From: Tsuneonella troitsensis
Lineage (GTDB): Bacteria; Pseudomonadota; Alphaproteobacteria; Sphingomonadales; Sphingomonadaceae
Length of the DNA: 64,000 nt
Assembly: GCF_001441535.1 (NCBI RefSeq)
Contig: NZ_LMAU01000002.1
Location: 310,001-374,000 of the forward strand
Reading direction: 5' to 3'
Part shown: piece by piece, positions 1 to 8,544 of the stretch
Position numbering within the stretch: position 1 is the stretch's first letter
Layout: every line of letters starts with the position of its first letter
Position numbers and translations under genes: made by a program
Notes under the pieces: model-generated
What the model was told of the DNA's origin: nothing
What the model saw: the letters and a program-made list of their open reading frames with translations, nothing else
Database searches by the model: none

Positions 1-74
1 TCGTCGATCGATGCCGCCGCGACCCTCGCGATGACGGTGATATCGTCCAACAGTGCTACGAGGCCGCCCGGCAT
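1..74 (-). CDS. DUF808 (YedI-like) membrane protein, N-terminus only
   Basis: Only the first 24 codons lie in the window; the gene runs off the left edge. Reading leftwards from the ATG at 74, the peptide starts MPGGLVALLDDITVIARVAA, which matches the start I recall for the DUF808/YedI family of inner-membrane proteins (typically a Gly, then LLDDI, then an Ala-rich stretch). A good ribosome binding site (GGGGAG) lies about 8 bases upstream of this ATG, which supports the start. The function of DUF808 proteins is not established. The gene is divergent from rpsF. The family call rests on a short N-terminus, so it is moderately secure. Confidence 0.6.
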   Translation of the reverse strand, partial: MPGGLVALLDDITVIARVAAASID

Positions 75-132
75 TGATATAGTCTCCCCAGTTGCGGACT
101 GCACTGCCCGTCCGTTCGCAGACGCACAAGGC

Positions 133-160
133 TTGCTTTTGTGCCCGATCCCGCTATGTG
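133..160 (+). promoter_or_regulatory. Candidate sigma-70 promoter of rpsF-rpsR-rplI
   Basis: TTGCTT at 133-138 and TATGTG at 155-160 are separated by 16 bases, and a C precedes each element, as is common in alphaproteobacterial housekeeping promoters. It lies about 110 bases upstream of the rpsF start, leaving room for a leader. Sequence match only. Confidence 0.4.
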
Positions 161-209
161 CGCGCCTTCCTCGCGACCGGGCAATGGCTCGTGCAAGGAA
201 CGAAGAAAG

Positions 210-231
210 CCGGAGGGGCCCCGTCATCCGG
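210..231 (+). promoter_or_regulatory. Hairpin in the rpsF leader (possible S6:S18 autoregulatory site)
   Basis: CCGGA at 210-214 pairs with TCCGG at 227-231, enclosing a loop with GGGGCCCC. Many bacteria carry an S6:S18-binding hairpin in the rpsF leader with an exposed CCG. Position and CCG content fit, but I cannot show the full consensus. Confidence 0.3.
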
Positions 232-272
232 ACGGACAAGCCAGCGATCGGCATGAACAAGGACGCAAGAAC

Positions 273-638
273 ATGGCTCTATACGAGCACATCTTTCTCG
301 CGCGCCAGGACCTGAGCCAGGCTCAGGTCGACGCGCTGGCCGCGACGGCCACCGAGATCGTCGAGAAGCTCGACGGCAAGGTGACCAAGACCGAGACCTG
401 GGGTCTCAAGAACCTCGCCTACAAGATCGACCGCAACCGCAAGGCGCACTTCGTGCTGCTGAACATCGAGGGCCCCGGCGCCGTCGTGGCGGAGCTCGAA
501 CGCCAGACCCGGATCAACGAAGACGTGATCCGTTACCTGACCGTGCGCGTCGACGAGCACGAGACCGGCCCGAGCGTGATGATGCGCAAGGGTGACCGCG
601 ACCGCAAGCCGCGTCGCGACCGTGAGGAGCGCGACTGA
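273..638 (+). CDS. rpsF: 30S ribosomal protein S6
   Basis: S6 of the small ribosomal subunit; it binds 16S rRNA as a heterodimer with S18. The 121-residue product starts [20 protein letters not shown] and has the family's internal [10 protein letters not shown] and VIRYLTVRV segments. The frame stays open further upstream, but the ATG at 273 gives the correct N-terminus and length. The C-terminus is strongly charged ([16 protein letters not shown]), as is common in alphaproteobacteria. The stop shares its last base with the start of rpsR (TGATG), so the two are translationally coupled. First gene of the rpsF-rpsR-rplI operon. Confidence 0.97.
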   Translation: MALYEHIFLARQDLSQAQVDALAATATEIVEKLDGKVTKTETWGLKNLAYKIDRNRKAHFVLLNIEGPGAVVAELERQTRINEDVIRYLTVRVDEHETGPSVMMRKGDRDRKPRRDREERD

Positions 639-862
639 TGGCCCGCCCGTTTTTCCGCCGCCGCAAGTCGTGCCCGTTCTCGGGCAAGAACGCGCCGAAG
701 ATCGATTACAAGGACGTGCGCCTGCTGCAGGGCTTCATGTCCGAGCGTGGCAAGATCGTTCCGAGCCGCATCACTGCCGTATCGGGCAAGAAGCAGCGCG
801 AGCTGGCTACCGCGATCAAGCGCGCCCGCCAGATCGGCCTCCTGCCGTACATCGTGAAGTAA
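638..862 (+). CDS. rpsR: 30S ribosomal protein S18
   Basis: S18, the partner of S6 on the small-subunit platform. The 74-residue product is full length, with the N-terminal basic and Cys-containing segment ([10 protein letters not shown]) and the core [11 protein letters not shown]...[17 protein letters not shown]...[10 protein letters not shown] typical of the family. Its ATG overlaps the rpsF stop by one base. It is 13 bases from rplI, with a clear ribosome binding site (AGAGGAGAG) in that gap serving rplI. Confidence 0.98.
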   Translation: MARPFFRRRKSCPFSGKNAPKIDYKDVRLLQGFMSERGKIVPSRITAVSGKKQRELATAIKRARQIGLLPYIVK

Positions 863-875
863 GAGGAGAGACGAC

Positions 876-1487
876 ATGGACATCATTCTCCTCGAACGTG
901 TCGCCAACCTGGGCGCCATGGGCGATGTCGTGACCGTCAAGGACGGTTACGCCCGCAACTTCCTGCTGCCGCAGAAGAAGGCGCTCCGCGCCAACGACGC
1001 GAACCGCAAGGTGTACGAAGCCAATCGCGAACGCCTCGAAAAGGAAAACGCCGAGCGCCGTACCGACGCTGAAAAGTCGGGCGAGAAGCTCGATGGTGCC
1101 GAGATCGTCCTGATCCGCGCGTCGTCGAACGCCGGCCAGCTTTACGGCTCGGTCAACGTTCGTGACGTGGTCCAGGGTCTGGAAGCTGCCGGACACACGG
1201 TCGACAAGCGCCAGGTCGTGATGGGTCACCCGATCAAGACGCTCGGCATCCACGACGTCACGATCGCGCTGCATCCTGAAGTCATGGTCACGATCAAGGC
1301 AAACGTCGCCCGTTCGGACGACGAGGCCGAGCTCCAGCGCCAAGGTGTCGATGTAATCGGCGCCATGGCCGAGGAAGATCGTTCGGAAAGCGAAGGCTTC
1401 ACCGAAGCCGTCGATCCCTCGCTTGAGCCGGGGGAAATTCCTGCCGACCTGATCGAAGAACGCGCCGAGGCTTCAGACGAAGGCTGA
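876..1487 (+). CDS. rplI: 50S ribosomal protein L9 with acidic C-terminal extension
   Basis: L9 binds 23S rRNA near the L1 stalk. The N-terminal domain (about 1-50: [19 protein letters not shown], then the [10 protein letters not shown] motif) and the C-terminal domain (about 60-150) are both recognisable. At 203 residues the protein is about 50 longer than the usual 150. The extra tail after about residue 150 is rich in Glu and Asp and looks disordered. Such tails are, as I recall, usual in sphingomonad L9, so this is probably lineage-typical rather than an error. Last gene of the operon, followed by a terminator. Confidence 0.97.
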   Translation: MDIILLERVANLGAMGDVVTVKDGYARNFLLPQKKALRANDANRKVYEANRERLEKENAERRTDAEKSGEKLDGAEIVLIRASSNAGQLYGSVNVRDVVQGLEAAGHTVDKRQVVMGHPIKTLGIHDVTIALHPEVMVTIKANVARSDDEAELQRQGVDVIGAMAEEDRSESEGFTEAVDPSLEPGEIPADLIEERAEASDEG

Positions 1488-1504
1488 TTTCTTCGCTTGA
1501 ATTT

Positions 1505-1542
1505 AAAAAGGGGGCGGCGGGCAACCGGCGCCCCTTTTTTTG
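1505..1542 (+). terminator. Rho-independent terminator of rpsF-rpsR-rplI
   Basis: A GC stem (GGGGCG pairing with CGCCCC, plus an inner CGG/CCG, one mismatch, loop GCAA) is followed by a run of eight T. The A-run on the left side lets it also act on the minus strand, and the convergent serine-hydrolase gene ends only a few bases further on. Well-formed. Confidence 0.9.
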
Positions 1543-1547
1543 TGCGC

Positions 1548-3050
1548 CTATTGCGAGTGTACTTGTGCGAACGAGATTACCTGCAGTTGCAGATCGGCCG
1601 TCGGTGCCCGCTGCACCCGGCCCGCTACCCTGCCCCTTTCGCAAGACCATTCGAACCGGCCCTCCATGGCTGAGTTAGGCACGATAGCCGAGGAAGTATC
1701 GCACGCGCCAACCGCCTCTTTGAGTTCGGCAATATCGCGGGCACGACGGTCAAGGTCGCGGTCGGGGGCGACGTTGTTAGCGAGCGGCAAGCCCTCGACG
1801 CTACCGGCGCCCCAAGCTGACTTGGCCAAAGCATATGACAGGGCGAGGCCTGCCGAAACCGGGATTGCGCGGTCCGGAATTGCGCCCTCGCGTCGCAATT
1901 TCAGCATAAGTTTGAAGTTGGTGAGCCCCAGCGTCGTGTACGTCGCGTTGTTGAATACGAAACTGCCGACCCCTGCCTCTGGCAAGAGAGCCATGTGCGA
2001 ACCGTATCCGGGATAACCGCCCGAGTGCGTCAACACGCGGCCAAGGTCACAGTCATCTACCACTCGCAGGCCGCCGCCATACCCGACCGATTGGCGGCAG
2101 GGCGGCCCCAGCGCCTCTGCGCGTTCGATCGGTGGCATGAAACTTACGAGCGACACGAGATCCCGAACGGTCGAGCGTTTGACCGGCCCGCTTTCCGGAG
2201 AGTCGCTCGCGGGCCAAGCCGAAAGCAGGAAAGCCATCCACCGCGCGTAATCGTTGGCGGTCGTCTCAACCCCGCCCATCGCGCCGAAAGCGCCGTCGCG
2301 CATGTCGGGCTCGCGGACCCAGCCATCGTCCTGCCACCGGTAACCGATCGCGCGGGACCCTGCGGGGCTCGAAAACACGTTATATGTGGTCGAGGACATG
2401 CCAAGCGGCAACATGATCGTGTCGACGATGTACTTCTGATAGCTCTTGCCGCTGACGTTCGAGATAATCCGCCCGAGCAGGGCGTACCCGTAATTGGAGT
2501 ACTCCATCGCCGCTCCGGGCGTGTTCGCGAATTCCATTCCCGATGCCATCAGCGCCGAGAACTCCTGTTCGGTGAGAACTTGCTGCCGGTCGCCCCAGGG
2601 ATTGTCTTCGACCAGCCCCCCAGTGTGGTGAAGGAGGTCGCGGACGGTAATCGCGCGCGAATCGCTCGTCGCGAGCTGCCAGCCTGCCATCTCGGGGACG
2701 TACCGCGAGACAGGTGCCTCGAGATTGACCTTACCCAGATCGCGGAGGTGCAGGATGGCGAGCGCTGTGAAAGCCTTCGACATGGAAGCGATACGGAAGC
2801 GCGTGTCGGCGGTGACCGGCTCGCCAGTTTGCGGATCGCGAGTGCCCAGACCTTCGACGAAGACCAGGCGGCCATCCTTGACGATGCCATAGACGGTCCC
2901 CGGCACATGGCTCGCGGCGCGGTCGGTTTCGACGATCGAATGCAATTCACTCAGCAGGCCGTCAATCGAAGTCGCCCCGGATTCCTGCGCCCAAAGCGCG
3001 GTGCTTGCCGTCGAAAGCGCGCCGGCCAACACGATGTGACGAAGGGCCAT
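1548..3050 (-). CDS. Secreted serine hydrolase, beta-lactamase/PBP4* family
   Basis: A 500-residue exported serine hydrolase of the class C beta-lactamase-like fold. A signal peptide (about residues 1-21, ending ALWAQ) is followed by the catalytic SMSK tetrad at about residue 89-92, a YSN motif (YSNYGY, equivalent to YxN) and HSGG in place of KTG. Members include esterases, D-aminopeptidases and true beta-lactamases, so the substrate cannot be told. I chose the ATG at 3050 because it has an AGGAG site and begins directly with the signal peptide; a start 14 codons upstream would spoil it. It lies 13 bases after gshB and is probably the last gene of rsmI-yraN-gshB. Confidence 0.85.
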   Translation of the reverse strand: MALRHIVLAGALSTASTALWAQESGATSIDGLLSELHSIVETDRAASHVPGTVYGIVKDGRLVFVEGLGTRDPQTGEPVTADTRFRIASMSKAFTALAILHLRDLGKVNLEAPVSRYVPEMAGWQLATSDSRAITVRDLLHHTGGLVEDNPWGDRQQVLTEQEFSALMASGMEFANTPGAAMEYSNYGYALLGRIISNVSGKSYQKYIVDTIMLPLGMSSTTYNVFSSPAGSRAIGYRWQDDGWVREPDMRDGAFGAMGGVETTANDYARWMAFLLSAWPASDSPESGPVKRSTVRDLVSLVSFMPPIERAEALGPPCRQSVGYGGGLRVVDDCDLGRVLTHSGGYPGYGSHMALLPEAGVGSFVFNNATYTTLGLTNFKLMLKLRREGAIPDRAIPVSAGLALSYALAKSAWGAGSVEGLPLANNVAPDRDLDRRARDIAELKEAVGACDTSSAIVPNSAMEGRFEWSCERGRVAGRVQRAPTADLQLQVISFAQVHSQ

Positions 3051-3063
3051 TCGTTCTACTCTC

Positions 3064-4017
3064 CTAACGCCCAAGTCTGGCCTCGATCGCATCCCAGATT
3101 CTTCCGGGAGTGTCGGTCCCGTTGAAGCGGTCGATCGCGACGATTCCGGTGGGTGAGGTAACGTTGATCTCGGTCAGCCATTTTCCGCCGATCACGTCGA
3201 TGCCGACGAAGATCAGTCCGAGTTCCTTGAGGCGTGGCCCCATCGCGGCGCAGATTTCCTCTTCACGCGGGCTAAGGGCAGTCGCTTCCGCACTCCCGCC
3301 GACCGCCAGGTTGGATCGAAACTCGCCCTCACCCGGCTTCCGGTTGATCGCACCTGTCACTTCGCCATCGACCAGGACAATGCGCTTGTCGCCTTCGGCA
3401 ACCTCGGGAAGGAAGGGCTGGACCATGTGCGGCTCGGGCCAAGTCTGGTTGAATACCTCGAACAGCGCGGACAGGTTGTCGCCCTCCGGTGCAATCCGGA
3501 AAATCGCCTTGCCGCCGTTCCCGTGGATCGGCTTGATGACGACCGCGCCATGCTCGCGCTGGAACGCGCGGACCTCGTCCACCGAGCGGGTTACCAGGGT
3601 GGGGGGCATGAACTCCCGATAATCGAGCACCATCACTTTCTCAGGCGCGTTGCGCACCGAACGCGGGTTGTTGACGACCAGCGTTTCGGTCTCGATCCGC
3701 TCGAGGAGATGCGTCGCGGTCACATAGCCCATGTCGAACGGCGGATCCTGCCGCATAAGGACGACATCGACGTCCCGGCCGAGGTCGATCCGCCGAACCG
3801 CCCCGGCGCTGAAGTGATCGCCCTCAACGGCCTGCACCCGGACCGGTCGAGCATTTGCGACGAGGCGGTTCGAAGCGTCGAGCGTCAGGTCGCCCACATC
3901 GTAGTGCAACACTTCGAAACCGCGCGTCTGTGCGCTCAGCATCAAGGCAAAGCTCGAATCGCCGACGATGTTGATGCTCTCCAGCGGATCCATCTGGACC
4001 GCGACGCGCAGGGTCAT
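3064..4017 (-). CDS. gshB: Glutathione synthetase
   Basis: ATP-grasp ligase joining gamma-glutamylcysteine and glycine to give glutathione in the cytoplasm. The product has 317 residues, the family length. Visible features are the N-terminal domain (VQMDPLESINIVGDSSFALMLSAQ), the segment DPPFDMGYVTATHLLE, the central ATP-binding lysines (VIKPIHGNGGKAIFRI) and the C-terminal ITEINVTSPTG-type metal and substrate site (WLTEINVTSPTGI). GAGGAG precedes the ATG. It follows yraN by 10 bases. The pairing with the rsmI-yraN locus is common in proteobacteria. Confidence 0.97.
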   Translation of the reverse strand: MTLRVAVQMDPLESINIVGDSSFALMLSAQTRGFEVLHYDVGDLTLDASNRLVANARPVRVQAVEGDHFSAGAVRRIDLGRDVDVVLMRQDPPFDMGYVTATHLLERIETETLVVNNPRSVRNAPEKVMVLDYREFMPPTLVTRSVDEVRAFQREHGAVVIKPIHGNGGKAIFRIAPEGDNLSALFEVFNQTWPEPHMVQPFLPEVAEGDKRIVLVDGEVTGAINRKPGEGEFRSNLAVGGSAEATALSPREEEICAAMGPRLKELGLIFVGIDVIGGKWLTEINVTSPTGIVAIDRFNGTDTPGRIWDAIEARLGR

Positions 4018-4027
4018 TCAAAGCTCC

Positions 4028-4378
4028 TCAGGGCTGCCAGGCGTTGACGATGTGCTGCGGCATGCGCCCCGGCGCAAGCAGGATCACGTCGACGCGCAGG
4101 TCTTCGCCGTTCGTGGCATATTCGTGCGCGACCGCTTCCGCCGCCGCGGCCACCCGGCGCAGGCGATATTCGTCGATCGCGATGGCGAGTTCTTCGGGCC
4201 GTTTTCGCCATTTGACTTCGACGAAGGCGATCACGCCGGAACGGCGTACCACCAGATCGATTTCGCCCAATGGTGTCTTGCGGCGACGGGCGAGAACACA
4301 CCATCCTTTCGCCCTGAGATAGAATTCGGCGGCTAGTTCACCCTTTCGCCCCGCAGCCTCGGCTCGCTGGCGGTTCAT
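4028..4378 (-). CDS. yraN: YraN family protein (UPF0102), endonuclease-like
   Basis: A 116-residue protein of the UPF0102/YraN family, related by fold to Holliday-junction resolvases and PD-(D/E)xK nucleases; its cellular role is unknown. The nuclease-like motif is visible as GEIDLVVRRSG followed by FVEVKWRKR (Asp, then Glu-x-Lys). The ATG at 4378 overlaps the rsmI stop as ATGA, which fixes the start; the frame is open for 80 more codons upstream, but that part lies inside rsmI and has no family similarity. Confidence 0.92.
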   Translation of the reverse strand: MNRQRAEAAGRKGELAAEFYLRAKGWCVLARRRKTPLGEIDLVVRRSGVIAFVEVKWRKRPEELAIAIDEYRLRRVAAAAEAVAHEYATNGEDLRVDVILLAPGRMPQHIVNAWQP

Positions 4379-5232
4379 CCGCCGCGCAGTTCCAGCGCGC
4401 GTGCATACAAGGCCCTTCGGTCGAGGCCGGTCGCCTTCGCCACTAGGGAGGCGGCCTGTGAGGGCTTCAGGGTTTCCAGCGCCTCGATCAATTGGCCTTC
4501 GGCGTCGTCGGGGGACGGGTCGCGGGGGGGTGGCGGACCGACAAGTAGGACGATTTCGCCCTTGGGCGGGTGCGCGCCATAATAGTTCGAGAGTTCGTCC
4601 GCACTTCCAGTGCGGCATTCCTCGTGCAACTTGGTCAGTTCGCGGGCCACTGCGATTTCGCGATTGGGCAAAATCTCGCCAATAGCTTCGAGAGAGCGCA
4701 GAAGCCGCGGCGCCGTTTCGTAAAATACCAAGGTTGCGGGGACGGAGCCAAGTTCGTCAAGAGCATCGCGCCGCGCCTTGTCCTTTGCCGGCAGGAAACC
4801 GCCAAACATGAAACGGTCGTTGGGTAGCCCCGCCAGGGTCAATCCCACGATTACCGCGCAGGGTCCCGGGATCGAAGTCACCGCTACACCGGCCTCGCGC
4901 GCCTCCCGTACAAGGCGGTATCCGGGGTCCGAAACGAGAGGCGTCCCGGCATCACTGACAAGCGCAACGGCCCGCAGCGACATCGATTCGATCAGCCTGA
5001 TTCGATCCTTGTCGCTGGCGTGATCATCGTATCGCCACAATGGCTTGGACAGGCCGAGGTGCTTCATCAATTTGCCCGTGACCCGGGTATCCTCGCACGC
5101 CACGCCGTCGCAGGCAGCGAGCACTTCGGCGGCACGAACCGTGATGTCGCCGAGATTGCCAATCGGCGTCGCGACGATGTAGAGGCCCGGCTTTAGGGTC
5201 GCAGTCGAATGGTGGGACACGACGCGCCTCAT
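4375..5232 (-). CDS. rsmI: 16S rRNA (cytidine(1402)-2'-O)-methyltransferase
   Basis: RsmI (formerly YraL) methylates the ribose of C1402 in the ribosomal decoding centre. The 285 residues show the tetrapyrrole-methylase fold: YIVATPIGNLGDIT at the N-terminus, CEDTRVTGKLM, VSDAGTPLVSDPGYRLV, the IPGPCAVIVGLTLAGLPNDRF segment and FYETAPRLL. The first ATG is used here; a GTG four codons downstream is an alternative. Only 27 bases separate it from the divergent LpoA-like gene, so the two promoters must overlap each other or the coding sequence. The rsmI/LpoA/yraN arrangement is conserved in proteobacteria. Confidence 0.96.
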   Translation of the reverse strand: MRRVVSHHSTATLKPGLYIVATPIGNLGDITVRAAEVLAACDGVACEDTRVTGKLMKHLGLSKPLWRYDDHASDKDRIRLIESMSLRAVALVSDAGTPLVSDPGYRLVREAREAGVAVTSIPGPCAVIVGLTLAGLPNDRFMFGGFLPAKDKARRDALDELGSVPATLVFYETAPRLLRSLEAIGEILPNREIAVARELTKLHEECRTGSADELSNYYGAHPPKGEIVLLVGPPPPRDPSPDDAEGQLIEALETLKPSQAASLVAKATGLDRRALYARALELRGG

Positions 5233-5259
5233 GGACCAGTCACGCGGGGAGCGGCAAGC

Positions 5260-6429
5260 ATGAACATTGGCGGGATCGATCGGCGCAAGATCGTCGTGGT
5301 AGGCGCGGCGATGCTGCTGGCGGGCTGTAAACTCATCCCGGGCGGCGGTGCAGGCCCCACCGGACCGACTCCGGTCCCCACGCCGACGCCATCGGAAAGC
5401 TCAGCGCTACCGACCGACGAAACACGTCACCGCGTAGCGCTCCTGGTTCCGATGTCAGGCGCGAACGGCGCGGTGGGCCAGTCGATTGCCAATGCGACAA
5501 CGATGGCCCTGCTCGATACGAACGCAGATAACCTTCGGATCACCACCTACGACACAACCGCGGGTGCCCGCGCCGCTGCCCGCCGCGCCGTGGCGGACGG
5601 CAACAAGCTAATCCTCGGCCCGCTCATGGCCGAGGACGTTCCGCAGGTGCTGTCCGAGGCCCGCCCCGCCGCCGTGCCGCTTATCACGTTTTCGAATGAC
5701 AGCGCCATTGCCGGACCCGACGTATTCGTCATCGGCCAGTCGCCCGACCAATCGGTTGCGCGCACGGTCGCCTACGCGCGGTCGAAAGGGCGAAGCCGGT
5801 TTGCCGCGATCGTGCCTGAAGGCGAATACGGCCAACGGGCCGTAGCGGCCTTCCGAACGGCGGTAGCGAGTTCCGGCGGAACCTTGGCCGGCATCGAAAC
5901 CTATGCGCGCGGTAACACTTCGATCGTGAGTTCAGCGACGCGTCTGGCCCAGCGTGGCGGCTTCGACACCGTGCTGATAGCCGATGGCGCGCGCCTTGCC
6001 GGTCAAGCGGCGGCCGTTCTGCGGCCACGAGGTGCAGGCGCTACACAAATCCTCGGCACCGAATTGTGGAGCGGCGAACCCGAGGTGACCCGGACGGCGG
6101 GCCTGAGAGGTGCCTGGTTCTCTGCAGTTTCCGATGCGCGGTTCAGACGCTTCTCCGACAGCTATCGCGGACGCTTCGGTGCCGCGCCCTACCGCGTGTC
6201 CACCTTGGGCTATGATGCGGTCCTCTTGGCACTGCGCGTGGCCCGCGACTGGCGTCCGGGCCGCAGCTTTCCCAATTCCCGACTTCGCGATTCCGGCGGT
6301 TTTCTCGGGCTTGATGGCGCGTTCCGCTTCACGCGTTCGGGGGTGGTTGAACGGGCGATGGAAGTCCGCGAAGTGCGCGATGGATCGGTCGTGGTGGTGG
6401 ACGCGGCGCCGGCAAAGTTCGGCGACTGA
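5260..6429 (+). CDS. LpoA-like penicillin-binding protein activator (outer-membrane lipoprotein)
   Basis: A 389-residue lipoprotein: a basic start, a hydrophobic stretch and the lipobox LLAGC (Cys 23), then a Pro/Thr-rich linker (about 27-50). The rest has the type-1 periplasmic-binding-protein fold seen in the YraM/LpoA family (VALLVPMSGANGAVGQSIANA, LILGPLMAEDV, then SPDQSVARTVAYA). In E. coli LpoA spans to and activates PBP1A; here that role is inferred from family and from the location divergent from rsmI. I used the ATG at 5260, preceded by GGGGAG, because it gives a proper lipoprotein signal; an open frame 17 codons longer does not. Confidence 0.85.
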   Translation: MNIGGIDRRKIVVVGAAMLLAGCKLIPGGGAGPTGPTPVPTPTPSESSALPTDETRHRVALLVPMSGANGAVGQSIANATTMALLDTNADNLRITTYDTTAGARAAARRAVADGNKLILGPLMAEDVPQVLSEARPAAVPLITFSNDSAIAGPDVFVIGQSPDQSVARTVAYARSKGRSRFAAIVPEGEYGQRAVAAFRTAVASSGGTLAGIETYARGNTSIVSSATRLAQRGGFDTVLIADGARLAGQAAAVLRPRGAGATQILGTELWSGEPEVTRTAGLRGAWFSAVSDARFRRFSDSYRGRFGAAPYRVSTLGYDAVLLALRVARDWRPGRSFPNSRLRDSGGFLGLDGAFRFTRSGVVERAMEVREVRDGSVVVVDAAPAKFGD

Positions 6430-6485
6430 CGATAATTTGCAACACCAGTTGAAGGCCGGTGAAACCGGGGCCTATAGCCGCACCC

Positions 6486-8462
6486 ATGTCCGATGACCTG
6501 TTTGCCAACCCCGCCGCCACAACGGGCACCTACGATGCATCTTCGATCGAGGTGCTCGAAGGGCTCGAACCGGTGCGCCGGCGGCCAGGCATGTATATCG
6601 GCGGCACCGACGACCGGGCGCTGCACCATCTTGCTGCCGAGGTTCTCGATAACGCCATGGACGAGGCGGTCGCGGGGCACGCCAACCGGATCGAGGTGGA
6701 ACTCGGCGAAGGAAACCGCCTGACGATCTCGGACAACGGTCGCGGCATCCCGGTGGACGAGCATCCGAAATTCCCAGGCAAGTCGACGCTCGAGGTGATC
6801 CTGACCACGCTGCACTCAGGCGGCAAGTTCTCGGGTAAGGCATATGCAACCAGCGGCGGCCTTCACGGCGTCGGCGTGTCGGTCGTCAATGCATTGAGCG
6901 ACATGACGCGGGTTGAAGTAGCCCGGAACAAGGAGCTGTTCGTCCAGGAATTCTCCAAGGGCGCGCCTACCGGGCCGATCCGCAAGCTTGGTCCGACGCC
7001 CAACCGCCGCGGCACGACGGTCGCGTTCCACCCCGACCCGGAGATCTTCGGCGATCGGCAGTTCAGTCCGAAGCGGCTGTTCAAGCTCGCACGGTCCAAG
7101 GCCTATCTCTACGCTGGCGTCGAAATCCGCTGGAAGTGTGCTGCCTCGCTCGCGTCGGACGACGTTCCTGCCGAGGCCGTGTTCCAGTTTCCCGGCGGGC
7201 TTGCCGATCACCTTGCGGAACAGGTGGGCGCTCGGGAATGCGTGACGGCCCAGCCCTTCGTCGGCCGCCAAGATTTCGCCGACGAGCAAGGGCGCGTCGA
7301 ATGGGCGATCGCCTGGCCGTTGTGGTCGGACGGCGCTTTCAGCTGGTACTGCAACACCGTGCCCACCCCTGATGGCGGCACCCACGAACAGGGCGTGCGC
7401 GCGGCGCTGACGAAAGGCATCAGGGCGTTCGGAGAGCTTGTCGGGCAGAAGAAGGTCAAGGATATCTCCGCCGACGACGTGATGACCGGGGTCGAGGTCA
7501 TGCTCAGCGTCTTCATCCGCGACCCACAGTTCCAGTCGCAGACGAAGGATCGCCTCACGTCGCCGGAGGCCTCGCGGCTCGTCGAAAATGCGGTACGCGA
7601 CCACTTCGACCATTTCCTTGCCGACAATATGGAGCGCGGCAAGGCGCTGCTCGGCTCAATCGTCGAGCGGATGGACGAACGGCTGAAACGCAAAGCCGAG
7701 CGCGAGATCAAGCGCAAGACCGCAACCAACGCCAAGAAGGTTCGCCTGCCCGGCAAACTTACCGACTGCACCGGAGAGGGCGACGGCGAAACCGAGCTGT
7801 TCATCGTCGAAGGCGACAGCGCTGGCGGGAGCGCGAAGCAGGCGCGCGATCGCAAGACGCAGGCGATCCTTCCGATTCGCGGCAAGATCCTCAACGTGGC
7901 CAGTGCCAGCGCCGACAAGATCCGCGCGAACCAGGAAATCGCCGACCTTGCCCTCGCTTTGGGCTGCGGGACACGCAAGGACTGCAACGCAGACCAGCTC
8001 CGTTACGATCGCATCGTCATCATGACCGACGCCGATGTAGACGGTGCGCACATCGCCACCCTTCTCATGACGTTCTTTTTCCAGGAAATGCCGGACCTGG
8101 TCCGCAAGGGGCACCTGTTCCTTGCGCAACCGCCGCTATATCGGCTGACCGCGGGCAAGGAGAGCGCTTATGCCCGCGACGATTCGCACCGCGCCGAACT
8201 CGAGGCGACGTTGTTCAAGGGAAAGAAGGTAGAGGTCGGACGGTTCAAGGGCCTCGGCGAAATGAACCCGAATCAACTCCGCGAAACGACCATGAATCCG
8301 GCTACCCGCAGCCTGATCCGCATCACGCTTCCGCCCGAACACGAGCAGCGGCACGCGATCAAGGAACTGGTCGATCAACTCATGGGCCGAAATCCGGAAC
8401 ACCGTTTCAACTTCATCCAGAACCACGCTGGCGACCTCGATCGCGACCTTATCGACGCTTGA
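6486..8462 (+). CDS. parE: DNA topoisomerase IV subunit B
   Basis: ATPase subunit of topoisomerase IV, which decatenates daughter chromosomes together with ParC. The N-terminal GHKL ATPase is clear (RPGMYIGGTDDRALHHLAAEVLDNAMDEA, SDNGRGIPVDEHP, GGLHGVGVSVVNALS), and so is the TOPRIM domain (EGDSAGGSAKQARDRKTQAI, LPIRGKILNV, TDADVDGAHIATLL). The sequence after RGKILNV (ASASADKIRANQEIADL) and the 658-residue length fit ParE rather than GyrB. Neither the ATG at 6486 nor an upstream GTG at 6459 has a strong ribosome binding site; the ATG starts the usual short tail before EVLEGLEPVR. Confidence 0.95.
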   Translation: MSDDLFANPAATTGTYDASSIEVLEGLEPVRRRPGMYIGGTDDRALHHLAAEVLDNAMDEAVAGHANRIEVELGEGNRLTISDNGRGIPVDEHPKFPGKSTLEVILTTLHSGGKFSGKAYATSGGLHGVGVSVVNALSDMTRVEVARNKELFVQEFSKGAPTGPIRKLGPTPNRRGTTVAFHPDPEIFGDRQFSPKRLFKLARSKAYLYAGVEIRWKCAASLASDDVPAEAVFQFPGGLADHLAEQVGARECVTAQPFVGRQDFADEQGRVEWAIAWPLWSDGAFSWYCNTVPTPDGGTHEQGVRAALTKGIRAFGELVGQKKVKDISADDVMTGVEVMLSVFIRDPQFQSQTKDRLTSPEASRLVENAVRDHFDHFLADNMERGKALLGSIVERMDERLKRKAEREIKRKTATNAKKVRLPGKLTDCTGEGDGETELFIVEGDSAGGSAKQARDRKTQAILPIRGKILNVASASADKIRANQEIADLALALGCGTRKDCNADQLRYDRIVIMTDADVDGAHIATLLMTFFFQEMPDLVRKGHLFLAQPPLYRLTAGKESAYARDDSHRAELEATLFKGKKVEVGRFKGLGEMNPNQLRETTMNPATRSLIRITLPPEHEQRHAIKELVDQLMGRNPEHRFNFIQNHAGDLDRDLIDA

Positions 8463-8544
8463 TGGCGCCGTTCGGAGAAAGTCGGGCAAGCTATTCGCTG
8501 TAACCTCTGTTAAGCTTCACCGACACTGACGGGGAGGTGCGTCG

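Noticed and set aside
8463-8544. Possible CtrA box (TTAACAGAGGTTAC region) before the DUF3422 gene
   Set aside because: The second half reads TAC, not TTAAC, so too many mismatches to call.
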